A stretch of DNA of 21,225 nt from DATKGN01 sp964385705 (GTDB lineage Bacteria > Patescibacteriota > Microgenomatia > UBA10105 > UBA927), in the NCBI GenBank assembly GCA_964385705.1, contig CAYLQG010000011.1, forward strand, positions 1-21,225. Reading direction: 5' to 3'. Under the pieces are notes generated by a model that worked only from the letters and a program-made list of their open reading frames with translations, was not told the origin of the DNA and did no database searches. Position 1 is the stretch's first letter. Each line of letters begins with the position of its first letter. Of the stretch, positions 15,168 through 21,225 are shown one piece after another. The position numbers and the translations under genes are program-made.

Positions 15168-16049
15168 TTAATATCCTTCCGCTAATTGTTTTTTAGAAAG
15201 CAGTACCGGAATAACGTTGTTGGTTATCGGAAAGTGGTAATTACAATTTTTGCACCGCATATACTTTTTCCCGATCAACGTCAATTCTTTATGCAAGCAC
15301 ATCGGACAGCGAAGCGCGGCAAGCAATTTACTCATTATATGGTCGGGAACAATATTGGTGGCAATATTCCAAAACAACAAGCGCGTGGTTTTTATACATT
15401 TCCGTTTTACCCTCCGCACCATCCAGTATATATAGAACACAGTATCAGATATAAAATCAGGGTTTGCCTGTTTCAATAATTTCCACGCCCTTCGGTCAAG
15501 ATTTTCAACCCAAGTTTTTGAAGCTTCATTAGTGTCTACTCGTAAATGAACGCTCCCGTTCCATTCATATCTCACATACATCTCATGTTCATTTTTCTCG
15601 AAAAACCGCCGGAACCAAATAGTCTCTGCTATTAATCTATGGAAAAATCCGTCAAACTGTTCACCTTCCGTTTTCTTACGAAGTATGAGAGCACCGGATT
15701 CAAGTGAACAATACCAATGGTGAAAATTCCATCCGAAAACCCGCTCCGATAATGCTGAGGGGACTTCGATATATCCGCGCTTGGCCACCCTAACCACCTC
15801 CTCAATAAACTTCTTCGGGTTGTCCATATGCTCCAGAATGTGGGAACATATGACGTAGTCAAACGTTTTATCAGCAAATGGTAAATGGTAACCGTCGGCA
15901 ACGACCATCGGCCGGTCAATAACAATCGAGAATTCCCCTGCCCGTTCGCCGTCGTCAGTCAGATACCGGTCACAAAGAATGTTAGACCGGGGGTTCGGAT
16001 TGTTGCCGCTTCCGATTTCCAAAACTAAATCCGTCGTTTCAATGTTCAT
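15168..16049 (-). CDS. SAM methyltransferase with C-terminal zinc ribbon
   Basis: The 293-residue protein joins a class I methyltransferase (Methyltransf_11 type) to a Trm112-like zinc ribbon. Motif I LVLEIGSGNNPNP starts at residue 8. The acidic motif VVADGYHLPFADKTFDYV and HILEHMDNP are typical post-I and motif IV regions. The C-terminal Cys pairs CPMC (248-251) and CKNC (266-269) lie just before YHFPITNNVIPVLL, which is like the Trm112 C-terminus. In this setting it probably methylates a sugar or lipid intermediate; the ribbon may stabilise it. An in-frame ATG at 16184 would overlap the upstream GT4 gene by 146 nt. ATG 16049 overlaps by 11 nt and begins just before motif I, so I chose it. 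Confidence 0.85.
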   Translation of the reverse strand: MNIETTDLVLEIGSGNNPNPRSNILCDRYLTDDGERAGEFSIVIDRPMVVADGYHLPFADKTFDYVICSHILEHMDNPKKFIEEVVRVAKRGYIEVPSALSERVFGWNFHHWYCSLESGALILRKKTEGEQFDGFFHRLIAETIWFRRFFEKNEHEMYVRYEWNGSVHLRVDTNEASKTWVENLDRRAWKLLKQANPDFISDTVFYIYWMVRRVKRKCIKTTRLLFWNIATNIVPDHIMSKLLAALRCPMCLHKELTLIGKKYMRCKNCNYHFPITNNVIPVLLSKKQLAEGY

Positions 16050-17127
16050 AGCGTTTAATAAGATCGTATACTTGGGAGGCAAATGATGGCCACCTGAACT
16101 GCTTGGATCGTTCAATTGCGCGGGCTTTATATTTTTTGCGCATCGGATTGTCTGATAGAAACCGGTAAAGAGTATCAGCAACACCCTCTTCTTTCAAGCT
16201 CCCGGATATAATCCCTCCGTCACCGACTATTTCCTTCATCGCCCCACGGTCAACGGAAACAACCGGTGTACCAGATGCCATCGCCTCTACCGCAGGCAGA
16301 CAAAACCCCTCATGCAACGGCGTTGTAAATAGTGCGGTAGCTCCGCGATAATATTTAGGAAGTTCAGAGTCGGAGATGCGTCCGAGTTTTTTAACTCTGT
16401 CTTCAAGTCCAAACTCTTCAATCGTTTTATCGATACACGGGTCGGGCCAATAATCGCCGCCCACAAGTAAAAAATCGTACTTCTTTTTCAACCGTTTCGT
16501 TGTGAGCGAAAACGCACGCATGGCGAGCGACAAATCTTTTGCCTTATTGAGACTGCCGACAAAAAGAACATATGGATTTGTTGATTGAAATGCCTCTGCG
16601 GTAGAAGAAAATGACAGGTCAACCCCGGGGTACGCTACGGCAACCTTCGATTGGTCCATCGTATATTCCCGAAGTATGTCTTTTTTCGTAGCATTGGAGA
16701 TAGTTACTATGGAATCCGCGCGTTCAACGAGTGACCGCGTTTGTGCTTTCAATTTTTGCGCTGCGCCACTATACGCATCCTGGTTAAATAAAAATCCCAG
16801 ATCATAAATAAAACCTATATTGTGCGACGTAGAGCGGGGGAGGGCTTGGGAGACGCCCAAAAATACGTCGACCGGATGCAGCGATAACTCCAAAGGTAAG
16901 CGAATACTGAACCATCCTCTGGCCGGAGTAATTACACGATTCGTCATCCGTTTGCCCAGATCGTTCATCACTCCCCTATCAATCGGACGGAAACTATAGA
17001 GTCGATACGTATTTTTCGTATCAATGCGCGCGAGCTCACGCAATAAATGAAGGGTAACTCTGTAAACGCCGACCTTTAGCCTGTCATCCGTGATTGATAA
17101 CGCTCCCGCGTCAACGCCGATTATCAT
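16039..17127 (-). CDS. Glycosyltransferase family 4, mannosyltransferase-like
   Basis: The 362-residue enzyme has a GT-B fold. The N-terminal part MIIGVDAGAL...VGVYRVTLHLLREL is typical of WbpY/MtfB-like mannosyl- or rhamnosyltransferases. The donor domain shows YVLFVGSLNKAKDL (186-199), LLVGG and the diagnostic EGFCLPAVEAMASGTPVV (273-290) with the E-x7-E pair. It would add a sugar to a lipid-linked acceptor on the cytoplasmic face. The start overlaps the stop of the upstream GT2 gene as ATGA, and it runs 11 nt into the methyltransferase gene. The mannose assignment rests only on resemblance and is uncertain. Confidence 0.93.
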   Translation of the reverse strand: MIIGVDAGALSITDDRLKVGVYRVTLHLLRELARIDTKNTYRLYSFRPIDRGVMNDLGKRMTNRVITPARGWFSIRLPLELSLHPVDVFLGVSQALPRSTSHNIGFIYDLGFLFNQDAYSGAAQKLKAQTRSLVERADSIVTISNATKKDILREYTMDQSKVAVAYPGVDLSFSSTAEAFQSTNPYVLFVGSLNKAKDLSLAMRAFSLTTKRLKKKYDFLLVGGDYWPDPCIDKTIEEFGLEDRVKKLGRISDSELPKYYRGATALFTTPLHEGFCLPAVEAMASGTPVVSVDRGAMKEIVGDGGIISGSLKEEGVADTLYRFLSDNPMRKKYKARAIERSKQFRWPSFASQVYDLIKRYEH

Positions 17128-18005
17128 GATCGAAACTCCTTATACTTTCGAAAACCATCTTTGATACCTAAAAATGGTGTTGTCATAGATCTAATACTGA
17201 CCTCCCGTCCGAAACCGAACATGCAACGGAGTATCCAATTCATCCGTGTCATAAGAAAGATCGGAAAGAATAGTTTATTGAAATGTTTCAAAAAGAAATA
17301 CGTTTCATTACTCAAAAAATGATAATACCACGCCATTCTGCCTTCCGTTTTACGGCCGCCGCCGCTTGATTCCCTCATGTGCGTCACAACGGCTGTGGGA
17401 TCAAATACCACCCGATACCCAATTTTCTTGATTCTAAGTGCTAAATCCGATTCTTCCCGTATAGCTGCCGTAAATCGTTCATCAAAGCCATCTGACTCCC
17501 AAAAAATATTTTTAGGGAACGCCATATTACACCCAACAGGAGTATCAACTTCTTGACGAATAGCAGATGAAAATCCGTCTGAAAATGTTGACCATGGCGA
17601 AATCCGGCCAGTGTAGATATTTTTCGGATCAACAAGTTGTCCATCGGTGATAATTCTGCCCGCAACACATCCTATTTTTGGGTCAGAAAAATTTTTCACC
17701 AGATTATGAATGCAATTCGGGTGAAGGACGACGTCATCATCAAAAAAGATATAAAACTTGCCTTTCGCCTTCTTTGCTCCTATGTTTTTTGCTCGGGCAG
17801 TATTATGTGTATTTGAAAATATATAGAATAATTTAATATGCAGTTTCTTTGCATAGAGTAAATATTCTTTTCCGTTATTATCGCCCTGTTCAACAACGAT
17901 TACTTCGGTACCTGCTGTAATTTGTGAACTGAGACTATCGAGCAACCGGAGAACGCTTTTTTTCCTATGAAGCGTTGGAATAATGATAGAAATATCAATG
18001 ACCAT
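17124..18005 (-). CDS. Glycosyltransferase family 2
   Basis: The 293-residue protein is a GT-A enzyme: DISIIIPTLHRKKSVLRLL at the N-terminus, ARAKNIGA at 70-77, the metal-binding DDD at 89-91, and a catalytic-base region REESDLALRI after GFDERFTA. The layout resembles rhamnosyl- or mycobacterial galactofuranosyl-like GT2 proteins, but the donor cannot be set. Amphipathic/hydrophobic stretches near the C-terminus suggest membrane association. It starts 10 nt after the fkbM-like stop without a Shine-Dalgarno site and is coupled by ATGA to the next GT4 gene. Confidence 0.92.
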   Translation of the reverse strand: MVIDISIIIPTLHRKKSVLRLLDSLSSQITAGTEVIVVEQGDNNGKEYLLYAKKLHIKLFYIFSNTHNTARAKNIGAKKAKGKFYIFFDDDVVLHPNCIHNLVKNFSDPKIGCVAGRIITDGQLVDPKNIYTGRISPWSTFSDGFSSAIRQEVDTPVGCNMAFPKNIFWESDGFDERFTAAIREESDLALRIKKIGYRVVFDPTAVVTHMRESSGGGRKTEGRMAWYYHFLSNETYFFLKHFNKLFFPIFLMTRMNWILRCMFGFGREVSIRSMTTPFLGIKDGFRKYKEFRS

Positions 18006-18015
18006 ATAATATTCT

Positions 18016-18825
18016 TTACGCTTCTATAGCGGTTTGTGCATTTCGTAAAACGGTTTTATTCAGCTTTTCCCGTAGTTCTCTTGGCGCAAAAGAATGGCTT
18101 TCTCTGAAGATCCCGCTTTCTTTAACAAATACCATATCAACAGAAGCTAGAGCGTAATCAATCGGGCGATTATGTCCACCGAATATGTCGTATGTAACAA
18201 ATCCCAATTTTTTTAAACGAACTACAACGTCAAAGAATTGAGGTGCATTCTTATAGAAATGAAAAAAATGAACCTCAAGTATAACAACTTCCGTATCCTT
18301 TAGAATTCTTCGCGCGCCCTCAAGCACAAGAAGTTCAGCACCTTGTACATCAATTTTGATAATGTAGGGTGCCTTCAAATGCTTTTCATGACACTGTGCA
18401 TCGATTGTAATGACCGGAACGTTCCTGGAAATTCCATCAACGTAACTTCCATCAGTTTCTTTAAACAGCGATGACCCTAGTAAATCGGGATGCACGTGTA
18501 TATCCATTCGTCCAGATCGCGAACCGGCCGCAGCAATGATATATTCAGCTCGGTATTTGAAGGTGATTTGTTTCAAATAGTCTTCAAATTCACGTAAGGG
18601 CTCAATTAATAGGTGTTTAGCGTTGGGAAATGTTTTATATAATTCATACGTGCCCGTAGCCACTCCTACATCTATAACTGTTTTAGGTTTAAATCCTAAT
18701 CTTGATATATGAGCAAGCGCTTCAGCGAGATTTGTTCTTCTATCTTCTCCACGTCTTCGAATCCTTCGAACTTCAAATCCCCTCGCACTAAATATTTTCT
18801 TTAAGCTATTTGTTAATAATTTCAT
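18016..18825 (-). CDS. FkbM family methyltransferase
   Basis: The 269-residue protein shows the FkbM (Methyltransf_21) hallmarks: motif I TVIDVGVATGTY (49-60), HLLIEPLREF (71-80), and the FkbM signature IKIDVQGAELLVLEGA in the second half, then EVHFF. These enzymes O-methylate sugars or natural products; here a glycan hydroxyl is the likely target because the gene sits between a flippase and glycosyltransferases. ATG 18825 is chosen over a TTG three codons upstream. It follows the flippase stop by 10 nt. Base composition appears more AT-rich than in the genes to its left. Confidence 0.92.
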   Translation of the reverse strand: MKLLTNSLKKIFSARGFEVRRIRRRGEDRRTNLAEALAHISRLGFKPKTVIDVGVATGTYELYKTFPNAKHLLIEPLREFEDYLKQITFKYRAEYIIAAAGSRSGRMDIHVHPDLLGSSLFKETDGSYVDGISRNVPVITIDAQCHEKHLKAPYIIKIDVQGAELLVLEGARRILKDTEVVILEVHFFHFYKNAPQFFDVVVRLKKLGFVTYDIFGGHNRPIDYALASVDMVFVKESGIFRESHSFAPRELREKLNKTVLRNAQTAIEA

Positions 18826-18835
18826 ACACAACAAC

Positions 18836-19959
18836 TCAGGCCCTAGTATATAAAAGTATTTCCTCTTTAAAATATCGAGTTACCATTACGATATAAAGAA
18901 GAGTGGTGCAAATTTCAGTTATAACAGTTGTGTAACTTGTGCCTATATATCCATATTTAGGAATTACATAAAGGTTCAATAAGAAATTGACAACTAAAGA
19001 AACAAGTAGAGGTTGGATGAGGTATTTCGTTTTTCCGAAAGAAAGAATGACATTGAAGAATATATTATTAAGAAACATAAGCGGTATCGCAAAGAGTAAA
19101 ATCTTAAATGGAGCCATACTGGCGAAAAATTTACTCCCTCCTAAAATACGCATTATAAGAAAAGAGAAAGTATTACCAATGAAAATTATTCCTCCCGAAA
19201 GCAAAACAAGTACTATTAGCGTTTTCGTCAATAAGTCTCGATAATTGTGTGATTGACCCTTTCCATGATATTTCGATAATAGGGGGAATACATTTGCCAT
19301 ATAGAGACTCCAAAGCAAAAGACAATTATCAATAACTTTATACGCCAACCCATAAATACCCACGTCCTGCGGCGACCGCATGACAGAAAGCATCANNNNN
19401 NNNNNNNNNNNNNNNNNNNNNNNNNNNNNNNNNNNNNNNNNNNNNNNNNNNNNNNNNNNNNNNNNNNNNNNNNNNNNNNNNNNNNNNNNNNNNNNGTAAG
19501 GATATCAAGGTAAGCAACGAAATCGAGTTTTAACTGTGCCTGTAATATCGACGTCCCGTACGACGACAGGTTGCTGACTGAAACCGCTAAAATGCCAATA
19601 AGGATGGCAATCTTAAGCATCGAGGGATATGGGAAAAACAACAATCCGATTGCAGATAATACGACTGAAACGACAATGAGAATTAGTTTGAGATTTAGAA
19701 GCGTCGCGTAGGCTTTTTGTGATTGCTCCTCATTCTGTGCGAATTCCCGAACGATGGTTTGATTTAATCCAACATCAGACAGGACAGTGAAAAATGATAT
19801 ATAGGTAAAAACGAGAGTGTACCACCCGTATTTATCCGTATTGAGATAGCGCGTCAAAAGGCCAACACTAACCAATGATAAAAGTACTGAAAATCCCTTC
19901 GAGCCGAATTGGGTGAAGGTATTATAGATAATTTTTCGATATGGTAATCCACTCGCCAT
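18836..19959 (-). CDS. Polysaccharide flippase (Wzx-like, MOP family), interrupted by assembly gap
   Basis: Two parts of one gene flank a run of N. The N-terminal part has 154 readable codons from ATG 19959, with SLVSVGLLTRYLNTDKYGWY and SDVGLNQTIVREFA, typical of oligosaccharide flippases. The C-terminal part has about 186 codons, including RSPQDVGIYGLAYKVID and five or so membrane segments. The protein moves polyprenyl-diphosphate-linked glycans to the outer face. The two parts lie in different frames across the 100-N spacer, but the spacer is a placeholder, so this is not evidence of a frameshift. Family members usually have 420-480 residues, so about 80-100 residues are missing. It heads the long minus-strand series from its own promoter. 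Confidence 0.9.
19396..19495. other. Assembly gap (100 N)
   Basis: Exactly 100 N, a common placeholder for unknown length. Comparison with usual flippase length suggests a real gap of roughly 250-300 bases. Confidence 0.95.
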
Positions 19960-19968
19960 GTACGGCTA

Positions 19969-19997
19969 AGGGTAACATGGAAATTCATATTTGACAA
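19969..19997 (-). promoter_or_regulatory. Promoter of the flippase-led glycan operon
   Basis: On the minus strand TTGTCA (19992-19997), a 17-nt spacer ending in TGT, and TACCCT (19969-19974), 9 nt before ATG 19959. The -35 is near consensus and the -10 is weak but has the TGN extension. The leader should be only a few nucleotides. Confidence 0.5.
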
Positions 19998-20007
19998 TTA
20001 AAATTGT
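19994..20007. promoter_or_regulatory. Palindrome over the flippase -35 box
   Basis: ACAATT (19994-19999) and AATTGT (20002-20007) are exact reverse complements separated by AA. The site overlaps the -35 box, so a repressor bound there could block it. In AT-rich DNA such symmetry can arise by chance. The remainder of the 234-base gap (20008-20193) is AT-rich; I see only a possible TACTAT -10 at 20177-20182 for the plus-strand gene. Confidence 0.35.
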
Positions 20008-20193
20008 ACCTCCAGAGTGAAAAGTATTTAGTATAACGCCGCAATATTCAAATCGAATTATTCTGATCGACTATTGATAACATTTAAATTTGAATTAATT
20101 ATTGAAACAAATTCATAATTGTTAGATACCACTTCTAAATTTTGTTAAATTAAGTACTGAAATTAATAAATAATATTACTATTATGAAAAGCA

Positions 20194-21225
20194 GTGAAGA
20201 CAATTATCGCATTTATTCTCATTATACTGTCATATCTTATAACTGTTTCGCCAGTTTTCGCTGTTTCAACCTTTGTTAGATACCCCCAAAACCCAATTCT
20301 TCAATCCATCGGATTAAACCCAGTAATAATTAAAAGAGATAACCAATATAAAATGTGGTACAACGTAAATTATGGTCAGGGTTGGAGGATAAATTACGCC
20401 TATTCAGAAAATGGAATTAACAACTGGATAATTCCATATCAACAGATTATACCCGCTGGTTCTTCTGATGGATTTGAAAAAGATATGGCTGATTTTTATG
20501 TGCTATTTAATCCTTCGCTTAATGAATATCAAATGTGGTATTCCGCAATTAGTCAAAATTGGCAAGGCGGCTCTGATCGTTTTAGGTTAGGTTATGCCAC
20601 ATCAGTTGATGGAATAAATTGGACTAAAAACCCCGAATGGGCTCTTAAAGGCACTTTGGGATCATGGGATAGCGGTGGTATGGCGAGAGGTGTTTCAGTG
20701 GTTTTTAAAGATAATAAATATCAGATGTGGTATTCGGGAACTGACGATGGTTTTAATTGGAAAATTGGATACGCAACTTCGAGTGACGGCGCAATTTGGA
20801 CGAAGCAAGGTAGTCTTCCAATAATATTCCCAAGTGAGCCTTGGGAATTAAGCGGCGTTAGCTATCCGAATGTAATTTACAATAATGGATTATATGAAAT
20901 GTTCTACGCAGCAAGTCCTACTGATATGCCATCTCAACTTATATATGCTACATCGACAGATGGAATTAATTGGAATAAATCCTACAATAATCCAATTATT
21001 ACTGGATCTGATAGCTACGACAATGTTTTTATAAGTACACCGTTTGCTATGCGATTAGAAAATGGCACTACTATGTTGTATTATTCCGGAAATGCATATT
21101 ATATTTTGCTTGATACCGATGGCCCTTCCCCCACTCCAACCCCAACACCCACCCCAAATCCAACCCCAAACCCCACCCCCACCCCAACACCAACCCCCAC
21201 ACCCAAACCCACCAAAAAAAAAATA
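20194..21225 (+). CDS. Secreted five-bladed beta-propeller (glycosidase-like) with Pro-Thr linker, partial
   Basis: An open frame of 344 codons from GTG 20194 runs off the right edge. Residues 1-23 form a signal peptide ending VFA. Residues 24-308 hold five repeats, 58-64 residues apart, of the form Y-x-M-W-Y ... IxYAxSxDGxxW: MWY at 54, 114 and 178, MFY at 236, MLYY at 294. This is the five-bladed propeller pattern of the GH43/GH32/GH130 group. Phrases such as NPIL, GSWDSGG and YATSVDGINW fit it, but I cannot confirm catalytic acids, so binding is as likely as hydrolysis. Residues 311-340 are a Pro-Thr linker. A TGA lies three codons upstream in frame and the ATG at 20184 is in another frame closed by a stop, so GTG is the start. 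The gene is AT-rich and unlike its neighbours. Confidence 0.8.
   Translation, partial: MKTIIAFILIILSYLITVSPVFAVSTFVRYPQNPILQSIGLNPVIIKRDNQYKMWYNVNYGQGWRINYAYSENGINNWIIPYQQIIPAGSSDGFEKDMADFYVLFNPSLNEYQMWYSAISQNWQGGSDRFRLGYATSVDGINWTKNPEWALKGTLGSWDSGGMARGVSVVFKDNKYQMWYSGTDDGFNWKIGYATSSDGAIWTKQGSLPIIFPSEPWELSGVSYPNVIYNNGLYEMFYAASPTDMPSQLIYATSTDGINWNKSYNNPIITGSDSYDNVFISTPFAMRLENGTTMLYYSGNAYYILLDTDGPSPTPTPTPTPNPTPNPTPTPTPTPTPKPTKKKI
21124..21225 (+). repeat. G-free Pro-Thr coding tract at the window end
   Basis: CCA/ACC/CCC-type codons encode Pro-Thr/Asn repeats, and no G occurs in the last 102 bases. The minus strand therefore has many runs of three to five G and could form G-quadruplexes. The tract ends in an A-rich run. 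Confidence 0.85.

Noticed and set aside
16050..16184. Longer N-terminus for the zinc-ribbon methyltransferase
   Set aside because: It would overlap the GT4 gene by 146 nt; the shorter start lies just before motif I and overlaps by 11 nt.
18836..19959. Frameshifted flippase pseudogene
   Set aside because: The change of frame occurs only across a placeholder N run of unknown true length; both halves are otherwise intact.
19991..19996. Perfect TTGACA on the plus strand as -35 for the propeller gene
   Set aside because: No -10-like hexamer occurs 16-18 nt downstream; the bases serve the opposite-strand promoter better.
20184..20279. ATG 20184 as start of the propeller protein
   Set aside because: Its frame closes at a TAG after about 30 codons, whereas GTG 20194 opens the long frame with a good signal peptide.
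1..21225. CRISPR arrays, insertion sequences, phage genes, rRNA, alternative genetic code
   Set aside because: No spaced direct repeats, transposase or integrase motifs or rRNA stretches were seen, and TGA clearly ends several genes.

Overview
The window looks like a fragment of a small-genome, uncultured bacterium, most likely of the Candidate Phyla Radiation / Patescibacteria and perhaps Microgenomates. This is an inference from gene content and style, not from a marker gene. Supporting signs are very tight packing (the longest gap without a gene is about 230 bases), many ATGA stop/start overlaps, many SAM and sugar transferases of surface-glycan type, surface proteins with Pro-Thr linkers, and the mix of PolX, HtpX, LemA and an archaeal-type PEP carboxylase. 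TGA is used as a true stop (for example in the ATGA overlaps), so the code is the standard bacterial one.

Left part (1-7640): on the minus strand a three-gene housekeeping/stress block runs polX > lemA > htpX and ends in a GT2 glycosyltransferase cut by the window edge. Diverging from polX is a plus-strand stretch in which three tRNA genes (Asp-GUC, Gly-CCC, Thr-CGU) each precede a protein gene: a membrane-anchored double-LysM protein, an 87-residue orphan and a membrane-anchored Ig-like protein. An archaeal-type phosphoenolpyruvate carboxylase gene lies on the minus strand between the last two. The leader of the LysM gene holds an unusually regular stacked hairpin (4109-4178) that I could not match to a known RNA class.

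Middle and right part (7641-19959): a surface-glycan locus. A minus-strand pair (GT2 > O-antigen ligase-like) diverges from a GT-C-like membrane protein, which collides tail to tail with the end of a long minus-strand series: flippase (Wzx) > FkbM methyltransferase > GT2 > GT4 > methyltransferase with zinc ribbon > YfhO-like membrane protein > GT4 > GT39/PMT-like transferase. The gene set suggests that lipid-linked sugars are assembled in the cytoplasm (GT2, GT4), methylated, flipped by Wzx, then extended or transferred outside by polyprenyl-sugar-dependent GT-C enzymes and an O-antigen-ligase-like enzyme. No sugar-nucleotide synthesis or export genes are seen here. The flippase is interrupted by a 100-N assembly gap.

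Right end (19960-21225): an AT-rich intergenic region with a promoter for the flippase and a palindrome, then a secreted five-bladed beta-propeller protein (GTG start, signal peptide) that ends in a Pro-Thr linker and runs off the window in a G-free tract.

A recurring theme is promoters with a TAC-type -10 box (TACAAT, TACACT, TACCCT), three of them with a TGN extension, placed only 6-10 nt before the start codon of the first gene. This predicts leaderless mRNAs, while some genes inside operons have Shine-Dalgarno sites or ATGA coupling.
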